Shown here piece after piece: positions 38,154-47,541 of a DNA stretch of 64,000 bases. Origin of the DNA: Megaera_A sp965233855. GTDB taxonomy: Bacteria; Pseudomonadota; Alphaproteobacteria; Rickettsiales; Rickettsiaceae. How positions within the stretch are numbered: the stretch's first letter is position 1; the number at the start of each line of letters is the position of its first letter. The notes under the pieces were generated by a model. It searched no databases. It saw only the letters and a list, made by a program, of their open reading frames with translations, and had not been told where the DNA came from. The translations under genes were made by a program, and so were the position numbers. Location: NCBI GenBank assembly GCA_965233855.1, contig OZ247586.1, positions 558,001 through 622,000 on the forward strand, given 5' to 3'.

Positions 38154-38969
38154 ATGATTGAGATATTAGAGAATAGATCGATTATTCATTTGTTTGGAGA
38201 TGATGCTGAAAAATTTCTTCAAGGCCAAACGACTAATGATATAATAAAGAATCAATATTCATATAATTTTATATTAAATAATCAAGGACGTTATTTATTC
38301 GATTTTTTTGTGTATAGAGAAAATGATAATTCATTTTACATTGATATTCACTGTGATGCAGCAGATTCCTTTGTTAAAAGATTATCAATGTATAAGCTTA
38401 GAAGTGAAGTTGAACTAAAGAATGTTTCAGATGATTGTTCTATAACATATTCTAAAAAGCCATTAAAAGACGCGATATTTTCAGTAAAAGACCAGAGATG
38501 TCAAAGGTTGACATTTCGATCTATGTTTTTAAAAAGTGAATTGAATAAAATAGATGTCTTTGCAAAAGATTTATATGTAAATGATAAATATGAATATAGC
38601 ATAGTTGATGGAATTCCAGATCTTATATATGAAAAATCTATTCCTATTGAATACGGTGCTGACGATATGAGAGCTATTGATTATGAAAAAGGATGTTATA
38701 TTGGACAAGAAGTTATTTCTAGAGTTAAATATCAAGGTGTTATCAGAAAAAAAATATATAAATTGAAATTTGGTACAGAAATTGCACTTACTAGTACAGG
38801 TGCTGTAATAATAGACCTTGAAGGTAATAAGATTGGGATTGTGTGTTCATTTTACGGAAAAATAGCTATTGCATTACTTAGGGAAGAAAAGTACTTGGGG
38901 TTAAGTAAAAAAGTAGCTATTATTGGCAATCAATCAGCTGATATTCTGGTTCCTCCTTGGAGAAATTAG
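38154..38969 (+). CDS. ygfZ: YgfZ/GcvT-like folate-binding protein
   Basis: Helps build or repair iron-sulphur proteins, probably with tetrahydrofolate. The family signature KGCYIGQE is at 179-186 with Cys181, followed by VISRVKYQG. The N-terminal part (FLQGQTTNDI, FDFFVY) also fits. 271 residues, within the normal range. The position after grxD makes sense, since both act in iron-sulphur metabolism. Confidence 0.92.
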   Translation: MIEILENRSIIHLFGDDAEKFLQGQTTNDIIKNQYSYNFILNNQGRYLFDFFVYRENDNSFYIDIHCDAADSFVKRLSMYKLRSEVELKNVSDDCSITYSKKPLKDAIFSVKDQRCQRLTFRSMFLKSELNKIDVFAKDLYVNDKYEYSIVDGIPDLIYEKSIPIEYGADDMRAIDYEKGCYIGQEVISRVKYQGVIRKKIYKLKFGTEIALTSTGAVIIDLEGNKIGIVCSFYGKIAIALLREEKYLGLSKKVAIIGNQSADILVPPWRN

Positions 38970-39024
38970 TTTATTAAGTTATCTTGGGTATGTTTTGTAG
39001 CAACTTTAAAAAACACTATTATTT

Positions 39025-40293
39025 ATGAGATTACTAATTGTTGGAGACATAAATAGCGAAATAAAAACTGCTATTGATATTGCAAAATCAAGAAATGCAA
39101 AAGTCGTGTTGGTAGAATCTTGTGAACAAGGTGTGGATTTTTTATGCCAGGGAAAGGGTGCAGATCTAGTCTTGGTAGATGTTCAATTTGATATTAAGTC
39201 ATTGACTACTGCTATGAAAAATGAAAAAATCTCAACTCCAGTTATTGCGTATGGAGTGCAATGTTCACCAAAGGAAGCAGTGCTTGCAATTAAATCTGGT
39301 GCAAAGGAATTTTTGCCATTGCCGCCGGACGAAAGATTAATTGCTGCAATTTTTGCATCTTTGTCTGACGATACAGTTAAAGTTATTGGTGATTCTGAAT
39401 CATTGAAAAGTGTACTGGAAGTAGCGGATAAGATAGCTGCATCTGATGCTAATGTATTAATTACCGGTGAGTCTGGTACTGGTAAAGAAGTTTTTTCTAG
39501 CTATATACACAGTAAAAGCAAGAGAAAGGATCAAAGATTTGTTTCTGTAAACTGTGCTGCTATTCCAGAAAATCTTCTTGAATCTGAATTATTTGGACAT
39601 GAAAAAGGTGCTTTTACTGGTGCGATGAGCCGAAGAATTGGTAAATTTGAGGAATCATCTGGTGGGACATTGCTTTTAGATGAAATTAGCGAGATGGATA
39701 CGAGGCTTCAAGCTAAATTACTTAGAGCTATTCAAGAAAAAGAAATTGATAGAGTAGGTGGTAATACTCCAGTTAAAGTTGACCTTCGAATTATTGCTAC
39801 CTCAAATAGAGATCTTCAGCAGGAAATCAAGAATGGGAATTTTAGAGAGGATTTGTTTTTTAGACTCAATATTATAAATATAGAGCTTCCAGCTTTAAGT
39901 GAGAGAGTGGATGATATTGAGATATTAAGTGAGCACTTTATTCAGAAATATGTACAGAATAATGGTCTAGGATCTAAAACTTTGTCAAAAGAAGCTTTAG
40001 AGAAAATGTCTTCATATTCATGGCCAGGTAATGTTAGAGAGCTTGAAAATGTTTTGCATAGAGCTGTTTTAATGTCTGAGGATGCGATAATTAAGCCTCA
40101 TGATGTGCATATAGTAGAAAGGGAAGTTTCAAATCACTCTGACTCAACTGGACAATCTAGTTCAGCTGCAGAGAAGCAAATGGTATTTAATACACTTGGT
40201 TATTGTCTAGGTGACATGAGTAAAGCTGCCAATATTCTAGGTGTTTCAATTGATATTTTAAGAGAGAAGCTTGAAAAATTTACAATGAAATAG
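39025..40293 (+). CDS. FlbD-like sigma-54-dependent regulator with atypical receiver domain
   Basis: 422 residues in three parts. The receiver domain (1-115) keeps the phospho-acceptor position Asp52 (LVDV) but has a reduced acidic pocket (VGD at 6-8), and the usual Lys-Pro is replaced by LPLPPD (97-102), a feature I associate with alphaproteobacterial FlbD. The AAA+ domain has Walker A GESGTGKE (148-155), the sigma-54 contact loop GAFTGA (195-200) and Walker B GTLLLDEISEM. The C-terminal helix-turn-helix is within the last 45 residues. The intact GAFTGA implies a sigma-54 factor in the genome. NtrX is the other possible relative. Confidence 0.8.
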   Translation: MRLLIVGDINSEIKTAIDIAKSRNAKVVLVESCEQGVDFLCQGKGADLVLVDVQFDIKSLTTAMKNEKISTPVIAYGVQCSPKEAVLAIKSGAKEFLPLPPDERLIAAIFASLSDDTVKVIGDSESLKSVLEVADKIAASDANVLITGESGTGKEVFSSYIHSKSKRKDQRFVSVNCAAIPENLLESELFGHEKGAFTGAMSRRIGKFEESSGGTLLLDEISEMDTRLQAKLLRAIQEKEIDRVGGNTPVKVDLRIIATSNRDLQQEIKNGNFREDLFFRLNIINIELPALSERVDDIEILSEHFIQKYVQNNGLGSKTLSKEALEKMSSYSWPGNVRELENVLHRAVLMSEDAIIKPHDVHIVEREVSNHSDSTGQSSSAAEKQMVFNTLGYCLGDMSKAANILGVSIDILREKLEKFTMK

Positions 40294-40313
40294 CATAAAT
40301 GGATTATAAACCA

Positions 40314-40342
40314 TTGACTAATTTAATGTGTTTGTATATAAT
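40314..40342 (+). promoter_or_regulatory. sigma-70 promoter for tlc
   Basis: TTGACT at 40314-40319, a 17-nt spacer and a perfect TATAAT at 40337-40342, about 41 nt before the tlc ATG. It is the best core promoter match I found in the window. Confidence 0.8.
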
Positions 40343-40383
40343 ACGCATCTAGCCAGAGAACATTTAGGTTAGATCAAAAAACT

Positions 40384-41949
40384 ATGACAGACATCTCAGA
40401 GAATAGCTTGAAAACTAGCAAGGCTCCAGAGATTCTTCCCCCTACATCTAAATATGGAAAATTTCTTGATTACGTTTGGCCAATAGGTAAATCAGAAGCT
40501 CCGAAATTTCTTTTTATTACATTATTGATGTTTTGTATTTTGGGTATACAAAATCTAATACGCGCTATGAAGGATAGCGTAATTAATACCATGATAGGTA
40601 CTGAAACTATTTCATTCTTAAAATTCTGGGGAGTGCTCCCAGCTGCTTTTTTAATAACACTTATCTATGTCAAATTAGTGAGTGTTATGAAAGGAGAAAA
40701 GATATTTTATTTGATAATGTCAACCTTCCTTGGCTTCTTTTTATTATTCGCATTTTTTCTGTTTCCCAACCATGAGTTAATACACTTGAATCCTGAAATA
40801 GTACATAATTTGGTTACGAGCTATCCAAATTTTAAGTGGTTTATTTTATTATTATCCAAATGGAGTTTTTCATTATTTTATATAATTGCTGAATTATGGC
40901 CAAATGCTATTTTTGCTTTGTTGTTTTGGCAATTTGTAAATAAAATTACTACGGTTGATGAGTCAAAAAGATTTTATCCATTATTCGGCCTTCTTGGTCA
41001 AACAGGTCTATATCTTTCAGGAATGTTCTTAATAAACCTTCCAGCAATGAATGCTTATTTTAGTCAAGTATTGCATTTATCAGCAGCTAGAAGTGTTGTT
41101 TCGATTCAGATTGTTGTAATAGTCGTGAGTGTTCTGGGTTGCATTGCTTTAACTGCGTTCTGGGTTTTAAATAATAAAATACTAGATATAGCGACAACAG
41201 AAAATTTACAGTTTAGAGTGAAAAAAAATCAGATGGGTTTGAAAGAAAGCTTACAAATGATTATACATTCTAGATATATAAGATTGATAACAATTCTTCT
41301 CTTTGCCTATGGGGTTGCAATTAATTTAGTTGAAGGGCCATGGAAAGCTGAAGCTGCTCAAATTTATAAAACTCCCACAGAATTTGCTGCTTTTGTTGGA
41401 AATTATCTTAGTTATACAGGAATGTTAACAATAGTATTTGTACTTCTTGGTTCAAATATAGTTAGGCGCTTAGGATGGTTATCCGCTGCAATAATTACAC
41501 CTTTTATGGTATTGATTACAGGACTAGCTTTTTTCTGTGTCGCTAATTTTGATCCTGTAGCAACTTTCATGATGCTTTCATTTTCTTTCACAGATCCTAT
41601 AATGTTAGCAATAGTGATTGGAGCGATTCAGAATGTTTTAAGTAAATCTAGTAAATATACTTTATTTGATTCTACTAAAGAAATGTCATATGTTCCGCTT
41701 GATGAGCAGCTTAAAACAAGAGGTAAGGCTGCTGCTGACATGATTGGTACAAAACTTGGAAAATCAGCAAGTGCATTACTTCAATCTATGATATTTGTTG
41801 TTATTCCAGCTGCAACTTATCCATCGATTTCTCCATTCTTAATGATAGTTTTTGCATTAATTTGTATAGTTTGGATTTGGGCTGTTGTTGAGCTTAACAA
41901 AGAATATAAATCTGCATGTAGTAATAAAGGGGATGAGAGTATATATTAA
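40384..41949 (+). CDS. tlc: ATP/ADP translocase (NTT/Tlc family)
   Basis: An inner-membrane exchanger that imports host ATP for ADP, or another nucleotide in some paralogues. 521 residues with about 12 membrane segments. Family features include RAMKDSVINTMIGTE near the first helix, LWPNAIFALLFWQFVNKI, RFYPLFGLLGQTGLYLSG and KYTLFDSTKEMSYVPLD. Which of the rickettsial paralogues (Tlc1-5) it is cannot be told by eye. The stop overlaps the following start by one base. Confidence 0.95.
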   Translation: MTDISENSLKTSKAPEILPPTSKYGKFLDYVWPIGKSEAPKFLFITLLMFCILGIQNLIRAMKDSVINTMIGTETISFLKFWGVLPAAFLITLIYVKLVSVMKGEKIFYLIMSTFLGFFLLFAFFLFPNHELIHLNPEIVHNLVTSYPNFKWFILLLSKWSFSLFYIIAELWPNAIFALLFWQFVNKITTVDESKRFYPLFGLLGQTGLYLSGMFLINLPAMNAYFSQVLHLSAARSVVSIQIVVIVVSVLGCIALTAFWVLNNKILDIATTENLQFRVKKNQMGLKESLQMIIHSRYIRLITILLFAYGVAINLVEGPWKAEAAQIYKTPTEFAAFVGNYLSYTGMLTIVFVLLGSNIVRRLGWLSAAIITPFMVLITGLAFFCVANFDPVATFMMLSFSFTDPIMLAIVIGAIQNVLSKSSKYTLFDSTKEMSYVPLDEQLKTRGKAAADMIGTKLGKSASALLQSMIFVVIPAATYPSISPFLMIVFALICIVWIWAVVELNKEYKSACSNKGDESIY

Positions 41950-42602
41950 TGCAAGAATCATTGCCAATTTTATACTCATTTAGAAGATGCCCATATGCAA
42001 TGCGGGCGAGAATGGCTCTGTATTATAGTGGAATAAATTGTAAGCTTCGTGAGGTTTCTCTTAAAAATAAACCAGAATCATTAATTGATATATCACCTAA
42101 GGCAACAGTTCCAGTTTTGCAATTACAAGATAAAACAATCATTGATGAGAGCTTGGATATCATAAATTATGCTATTTTACAAAATGATCCAGAAAATATT
42201 CTAGGTATAACGAAAGAAGTTCAAGATGAGATTAATCAACTTATTCTGATTAATGATAATGATTTTGCTAAATTGCTTCATAAATATAAATATTTTGAAA
42301 AATATCCTGATGAATCACAAAATTTTTATAGGCAACAAATTGAATTTAGTTTTTTAGAAAAGTACGATCAAATGTTAGAAGGCAATAAATTCTTATTTAT
42401 TAGAAAAATTATTGCTGACTTTGCTATTTTGCCTTTTATTCGTCAATTTGCTTTTGTAGATAAAGAGTGGTTTTTTGCTAGTAAATATAAAAATCTAATT
42501 TCATGGTTAAATACGACTCTAAAAAGCGAAGAATTTGAGCGCATAATTTTAGCAAAACACTCTCCATGGAAAGAGGATGATGATCCAATTTACTTTATTT
42601 AA
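41949..42602 (+). CDS. glutathione S-transferase-like protein
   Basis: 217 residues. The N-terminal thioredoxin-like fold has FRRCPYAMRARMAL (Cys14, CPYA), and TVPVLQ supplies the cis-Pro of the glutathione site, followed by IDESLDI. The C-terminal all-helical domain covers the rest. The CPYA motif suggests thiol-disulfide or glutathione-dependent chemistry rather than classical conjugation. It is translationally coupled to tlc. Confidence 0.85.
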   Translation: MQESLPILYSFRRCPYAMRARMALYYSGINCKLREVSLKNKPESLIDISPKATVPVLQLQDKTIIDESLDIINYAILQNDPENILGITKEVQDEINQLILINDNDFAKLLHKYKYFEKYPDESQNFYRQQIEFSFLEKYDQMLEGNKFLFIRKIIADFAILPFIRQFAFVDKEWFFASKYKNLISWLNTTLKSEEFERIILAKHSPWKEDDDPIYFI

Positions 42603-42701
42603 GGCTACCGTCTGAATTTCATTGATAAATGTCTATAAATTTTGTATATATGAAGGATCTGTTCGTTCTTTTTTACATCTTGCTATAGAGAGAATTCATA
42701 A

Positions 42702-45362
42702 ATGAATAAATTAATATATTATTTCGGTTTTGATGGTGCCGAAGGTGATGCTTCCATGAAAGATATTCTTGGGGGGAAGGGGGCTAATTTAGCTCAAATG
42801 TGTAAAATAGGATTGTCAATTCCACCAGGTTTTACAATTTCTACATCTCTATGTCATTCAAGTTCTGAAAAAACATCGCATTTTACTCCAAAGTTTGAGC
42901 AAGAGCTAAAATCTTATATTGATAAACTAGAAAAAGAGACAAAAAAGAAATTTGGTTTAGGGGATAACCCGCTGCTTTTATCTGTTCGTTCTGGTGCGCG
43001 TGTTTCAATGCCAGGAATGATGGATACTATACTGAATTTGGGAATGAATGATGATGTTGCAAAGTCTCTAGCAACAAAGACTAATAACTCACGTTTTGCA
43101 TATGATAGCTACAGACGTTTCTTAGAAATGTATGGTAATGTTGTATTAGATATTTCTAGCTATTTATTTGAAGAAATTTTTGATAAACATAAAGAAAATA
43201 ATAATTTTAGCAAAGATAGTGATGTGACGACTGAAGTGTTGCATCAAATGATTGTAGATTTTAAAGAGATTATAAAAAAGCAAACTGGTCGAGAATTTGA
43301 ATCTAATCCATATAATCAGTTAAAATCAGCCATAGAAGCTGTTTGGAAATCATGGAATTGTCCAAGAGCTATAACATACCGTAAAATTAATAATATTAGC
43401 AATGATATAGGTACAGCAGTTAATGTGCAATCAATGGTATTTGGTAATAAGGGTGATAATTCTGCTACTGGAGTAATATTTACTCGAGATCCATCTAATG
43501 GAAATAATGCAATATTTGGTGAGTTTCTTATAAATGCTCAAGGAGAAGATGTAGTAGCAGGTGTTAGGACTCCATCGCCTATATTAGCGCATTTTTCAGA
43601 TGACGGCAGTTCGATGCAAGAATGTATGCCAAAGCAATATGATGATTTATCAGATGTATGTTCGAAATTGGAATCGTATTTCAAAGATATGCAAGATATA
43701 GAATTTACAATTGAAGAAGGAAAGTTGTACATACTGCAAACAAGAAGCGGGAAAAGAGCAGCAGCTGCTGCAATTAAGATAGCAGTTGATATGGTGACTG
43801 AAGGGGTAATATCAAAAGAAGAAGCTCTTATGCGTATTGATCCTGAATCATTAAACCAATTATTGCATACTGCTATTGATTATTCAGCGGAGCCACAAAT
43901 CATTGCAACGGGTCTTCCTGCATCACCAGGAGCTAGCACTGGTATTGCAGTTTTTTCTCCATATGATGCCGAAGAATTATCTCATCATCACAAAGTTATC
44001 CTAGTAAGAAATGATACTAGTCCAGAAGATATCAAGGGTATGCATCTTTCAGAAGGTATACTAACTGCTCGTGGAGGGATGACCTCACATGCTGCAGTTG
44101 TTGCTCGTGGAATGGGTAAGCCGTGTGTTTGTGGTGTGAAAGGATTGGTAGTTAATGAGAAACAGAAATTATTAACCACTTCTACTGGTCATAAAATTAA
44201 ACAAGGTGAAAAAATTACTATAGATGGTTCCACTGGTCATATTATTGTTGGTGATGTGAAGTTAATACAACCTAAATTTTCGGATGAATTCAAGACTATA
44301 CTTAAGTGGGCAGATGAAATTAAAGAGCTAAAAGTCAGAGCAAATGCTGAGACTGCTCTAGATGCTTCAGTAGCTATTAAATTTGGAGCAGTGGGAATAG
44401 GATTGTGCCGTACTGAACATATGTTTTTTGATAATGATAAAATTCCATTAGTTCGCGAAATGATTATTGCTCAAGACAGCGAGCATAGAAAGAGCGCCAT
44501 TGATAAACTTCGTCCATTACAAACTAATGATTTTAAATCTTTATTTGAAATTATGAATGGAAGGCCAGTAAATATACGCCTCCTTGACCCTCCATTACAT
44601 GAATTTTTGCCTACGGAAGATAAAGATAAAGAATTATTGTCAGAATCTTTGAATGTTCCTATGTCACTTATTGATCATAGATTACATTCGTTGCATGAAC
44701 TTAATCCAATGCTTGGTCATCGTGGTTGTCGTTTGGGAATATCATTTCCTGAAATATATATGATGCAAGTTGAGGCAATGCTGCATGCAATAAAAATTCT
44801 TAAATATGAACAAGATATAGATAGTAAGTTAGAATTAATGATTCCTCTTGTAAGTGATGTAAAGGAATTAATTAAAATTAAAGAATATATAGAGAAAACT
44901 ATTTTAGAAATGGAATCATTACATTCAATTAAGTTTGATATTAAACTAGGAACTATGATTGAATTGCCAAGAGCTGCCCTTACTGCGGGAGAGATTGCGC
45001 AACATGTTGAATATTTTAGTTTTGGATCAAATGATTTAACTCAAACTACATATGGTATTTCAAGAGATGATGTTGGATCTTTTTTACCCGATTATATTGA
45101 GCAGAAAATTTTTAAACAAGATCCTTTTATTGCACTTGATATAGAAGGTGTTGGTCAACTTATTGAAATGGCAATAAAAAGGGGTAAAAAATCTAACGGT
45201 TCAATTACTCTCGGAGTTTGTGGGGAGCATGCGGGTGAGCAATCTTCTATCGATTTTTTCCATAAAGTTGGACTTGACTATATTTCTTGTTCACCGTATA
45301 GAATTCCTATTGCGCGTGTTGCAGCGGCTAGAAGTAAAATAAAATTATCAAAAGGTATATAA
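42702..45362 (+). CDS. ppdK: pyruvate, phosphate dikinase
   Basis: Interconverts pyruvate, ATP and phosphate with PEP, AMP and pyrophosphate. 886 residues, typical. The nucleotide-binding domain opens with GGKGANLAQM and includes SVRSGARVSMPGMMDTILNLG. The phosphohistidine is His463 in GGMTSHAAVVARGMGKPCVCG. The PEP-binding domain shows GLCRTEHMFF, GHRGCRLG, FGSNDLTQ and LGVCGEHAGE. prfA begins immediately after the stop. Confidence 0.97.
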   Translation: MNKLIYYFGFDGAEGDASMKDILGGKGANLAQMCKIGLSIPPGFTISTSLCHSSSEKTSHFTPKFEQELKSYIDKLEKETKKKFGLGDNPLLLSVRSGARVSMPGMMDTILNLGMNDDVAKSLATKTNNSRFAYDSYRRFLEMYGNVVLDISSYLFEEIFDKHKENNNFSKDSDVTTEVLHQMIVDFKEIIKKQTGREFESNPYNQLKSAIEAVWKSWNCPRAITYRKINNISNDIGTAVNVQSMVFGNKGDNSATGVIFTRDPSNGNNAIFGEFLINAQGEDVVAGVRTPSPILAHFSDDGSSMQECMPKQYDDLSDVCSKLESYFKDMQDIEFTIEEGKLYILQTRSGKRAAAAAIKIAVDMVTEGVISKEEALMRIDPESLNQLLHTAIDYSAEPQIIATGLPASPGASTGIAVFSPYDAEELSHHHKVILVRNDTSPEDIKGMHLSEGILTARGGMTSHAAVVARGMGKPCVCGVKGLVVNEKQKLLTTSTGHKIKQGEKITIDGSTGHIIVGDVKLIQPKFSDEFKTILKWADEIKELKVRANAETALDASVAIKFGAVGIGLCRTEHMFFDNDKIPLVREMIIAQDSEHRKSAIDKLRPLQTNDFKSLFEIMNGRPVNIRLLDPPLHEFLPTEDKDKELLSESLNVPMSLIDHRLHSLHELNPMLGHRGCRLGISFPEIYMMQVEAMLHAIKILKYEQDIDSKLELMIPLVSDVKELIKIKEYIEKTILEMESLHSIKFDIKLGTMIELPRAALTAGEIAQHVEYFSFGSNDLTQTTYGISRDDVGSFLPDYIEQKIFKQDPFIALDIEGVGQLIEMAIKRGKKSNGSITLGVCGEHAGEQSSIDFFHKVGLDYISCSPYRIPIARVAAARSKIKLSKGI

Positions 45363-46433
45363 GTGAGTTTTCAGAGTAATCTAAATAAGATTTTAGAAAG
45401 GCAAAAAGAATTATCTGATAAGCTTTCTAGTGGCATTACTGGTGATGAATTTGTAAAAGCCTCAAAAGAATACTCAGAGCTTGAGCCTATTGTAGAAACA
45501 GTAGAAGAATATAACAAAGTAGTATCAGAGCTGAATGGCGCCAAGGAAATGCTCGCTGAAGGTGGTTTAGATTCTGAAACTAAGGATATGGTAGAAGAAG
45601 AGATTAGAGATTTAAATCATAAGATTCCTGATTTAGAGCACCAAGTTAAAATTGCTCTTCTTCCTAAAGATGAAGCTGATAGTAAAAGTGCTATTATTGA
45701 GATTCGAGGTGGTACTGGAGGAGAGGAGGCTGCACTTTTCGCAGCAGATTTATTTGAAATGTATCAAAGGTATGCATCAATTAAAGGGTGGAAGTTTGAA
45801 ATATTATCTATTTCCGAGATAGGAGTTGGTGGATATAAAGATGCATCAGCTTCTATTAAAGGAGATGGCGTTTTTTCTAGACTTAAATTTGAATCAGGCG
45901 TGCACAGAGTGCAAAGAGTACCAGCTACTGAATCAAGTGGAAGGATACATACTTCAGCAGCTACGGTTGCTGTCTTACCTGAAGCAGAAGAAGTAGATAT
46001 CAAAATTGAAGATAAAGATTTAAGGATTGATACATATAGGGCATCAGGAGCGGGCGGTCAGCACGTGAATACTACAGATTCAGCAGTACGTATAACCCAT
46101 ATTCCAACTGGTGTTGTGGTAGCAATTCAAGATGAAAAATCTCAACATAAAAACAAAGCAAAAGCTCTTAAAATATTGAGATCAAGAGTGTATGAGGAAG
46201 AAAGATTATCTCGAGAAGCTGAGAGATCGTCATCTAGAAAAGGGCAGATTGGTTCTGGTGATCGCTCAGAAAGAATCAGAACCTATAATTTTCCACAAGG
46301 AAGAATTAGTGATCATAGAATTAACCTTACTCTTTATAAAATCAATGAAGTGATGAAAGAGGGGAAATTAGATGAATTTATTGATGCGTTAATTGCAAAT
46401 GATGAAGCGCAAAGACTAGCTGATCAACTATAA
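45363..46433 (+). CDS. prfA: peptide chain release factor 1
   Basis: Reads UAA and UAG stop codons and releases the peptide. 356 residues. The codon-recognition tripeptide PAT appears in RVPATESSGRIHTS, marking RF1 rather than RF2. The catalytic GGQ (231-233) sits in SGAGGQHVNTTDSAVR. The start is GTG at 45363, directly abutting the ppdK stop, so the two are co-transcribed. No methyltransferase gene (prmC) follows; an IS does. Confidence 0.97.
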   Translation: MSFQSNLNKILERQKELSDKLSSGITGDEFVKASKEYSELEPIVETVEEYNKVVSELNGAKEMLAEGGLDSETKDMVEEEIRDLNHKIPDLEHQVKIALLPKDEADSKSAIIEIRGGTGGEEAALFAADLFEMYQRYASIKGWKFEILSISEIGVGGYKDASASIKGDGVFSRLKFESGVHRVQRVPATESSGRIHTSAATVAVLPEAEEVDIKIEDKDLRIDTYRASGAGGQHVNTTDSAVRITHIPTGVVVAIQDEKSQHKNKAKALKILRSRVYEEERLSREAERSSSRKGQIGSGDRSERIRTYNFPQGRISDHRINLTLYKINEVMKEGKLDEFIDALIANDEAQRLADQL

Positions 46434-46497
46434 GTAAATATAGTAGTTTATACATCATTTGTGCAAATCTAAGCTCCAAAAAATAGAAGATTTAAAT

Positions 46498-46597
46498 TTA
46501 TTCGTCTTCATAAGATTCACCTAGTAGTTCTTTTATTTCAATAGCTTTGTTTATATCTTCAACTGCACTATCGGTAAGTTTTCTAAGGTCATTTATT
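46498..46597 (-). pseudogene. 3' end of an unknown gene, cut by IS6 copy B
   Basis: The minus strand is open from the IS border at 46597 to TAA at 46498-46500. It encodes INDLRKLTDSAVEDINKAIE and then an acidic end (GESYEDE). This reads as the last 32 residues of a helical, possibly TPR-containing protein. The upstream part of the gene is missing at the IS edge. I do not recognise the family. Confidence 0.5.
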
Positions 46598-47432
46598 GGT
46601 TCTGTCGCATGTGTTGTGAAAGTCAATCAAAGAGAATATACTGAAAATAAAAAAGGCTTTACATGAGATATGCTATTTCCCCTAAATTAACAAAATATTT
46701 CAAAGGTTTTTGTTCCTCGCCGGAAATAATAATGCTGTTTGTTTATATGAAATGTAGATTTTCCTTGAGCTATCGAGATCTTGAGGAGCTAGCTCATATC
46801 AGAGGCGCAGTAATAGATCATAGTACTCTACAAAGATGGATTAAAAGATTTGTTCCGTTGATAGATAAGCAAGTTAGAAAAAGAAAGAAAGCAGTTGGTT
46901 CAAGTTGGCGTATGGATGAAACCTATATCAAGCTGGATGGTCGCTGGATTTATCTCTATCGTGCTGTAGATTCTTTGGGTAATACTATAGAGTTTTTGCT
47001 GAGGAAGCGCAGGGATAAAGCGGCTGCTAAGGCGTTCTTCCGTAAAGCGTTTAAAAATAATGATATTCCTGATAAGGTGAATATTGATAAAAGCGGAAGT
47101 AATAAATCAGCTCTTAATAGTGCAAATGATAATCTATTAGAAAATGAGAAAATAGAGATTATTCAAAACAAATATTTCAATAATATTATGGAACAAGATC
47201 ATAGATTTATTAAGAAGCGAACAAAACCTATGCTGGGGTTTAAAAACTTCCAATCTGCAAAAATCACTATTACAGGAATAGAAAATATTAGAATGATTCA
47301 GAAAGGCCAAATTATTGGAGCTGATTCTTACCTTTATGCTTTTGAGAATTTTCAAACCCTCATGGCTTCATAACGCCTGAAATCTGAGAATTATAATTTT
47401 TAAGATTAGATGCTAACACATGCGACAGAACC
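46598..47432 (+). mobile_element. IS6-family element type a, copy B (835 bp)
   Basis: Same ends (GGTTCTGTCGCATGTGTT) and length as copies A, C and D. The neighbouring 8-mers (CATTTATT and CTATTCTT) do not match each other. It marks the left edge of the accessory island after prfA. Confidence 0.9.
46663..47373 (+). CDS. IS6-family transposase, type a
   Basis: 236 residues with an intact D-D-E core (WRMDETYIK, NIDKSGSN, NIMEQDHRF). It differs from copies A, C and D by one residue: RDKAAAKAF instead of RDKASAKAF. Confidence 0.92.
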   Translation: MRYAISPKLTKYFKGFCSSPEIIMLFVYMKCRFSLSYRDLEELAHIRGAVIDHSTLQRWIKRFVPLIDKQVRKRKKAVGSSWRMDETYIKLDGRWIYLYRAVDSLGNTIEFLLRKRRDKAAAKAFFRKAFKNNDIPDKVNIDKSGSNKSALNSANDNLLENEKIEIIQNKYFNNIMEQDHRFIKKRTKPMLGFKNFQSAKITITGIENIRMIQKGQIIGADSYLYAFENFQTLMAS

Positions 47433-47488
47433 CTATTCTTAGCGGTGAATAAGTCGTATATTCGTCGCATATATTGCTACGAATAATA

Positions 47489-47541
47489 TTGACATTGCAG
47501 TGAATAAGCTCCATAATCACCTTAAATAACAAGGTGATTAT
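47489..47541 (+). promoter_or_regulatory. fic promoter with an overlapping palindrome (possible operator)
   Basis: TTGACA (47489-47494), 17-nt spacer, CATAAT (47512-47517). An exact inverted repeat ATAATCACCTT / AAGGTGATTAT (47513-47523 and 47531-47541, 7-nt spacer) begins inside the -10 box and ends at the base before the fic ATG. The right arm contains the ribosome site AAGGTG. Because transcription should start within or near the spacer, a DNA operator is more likely than an RNA hairpin. Confidence 0.65.
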
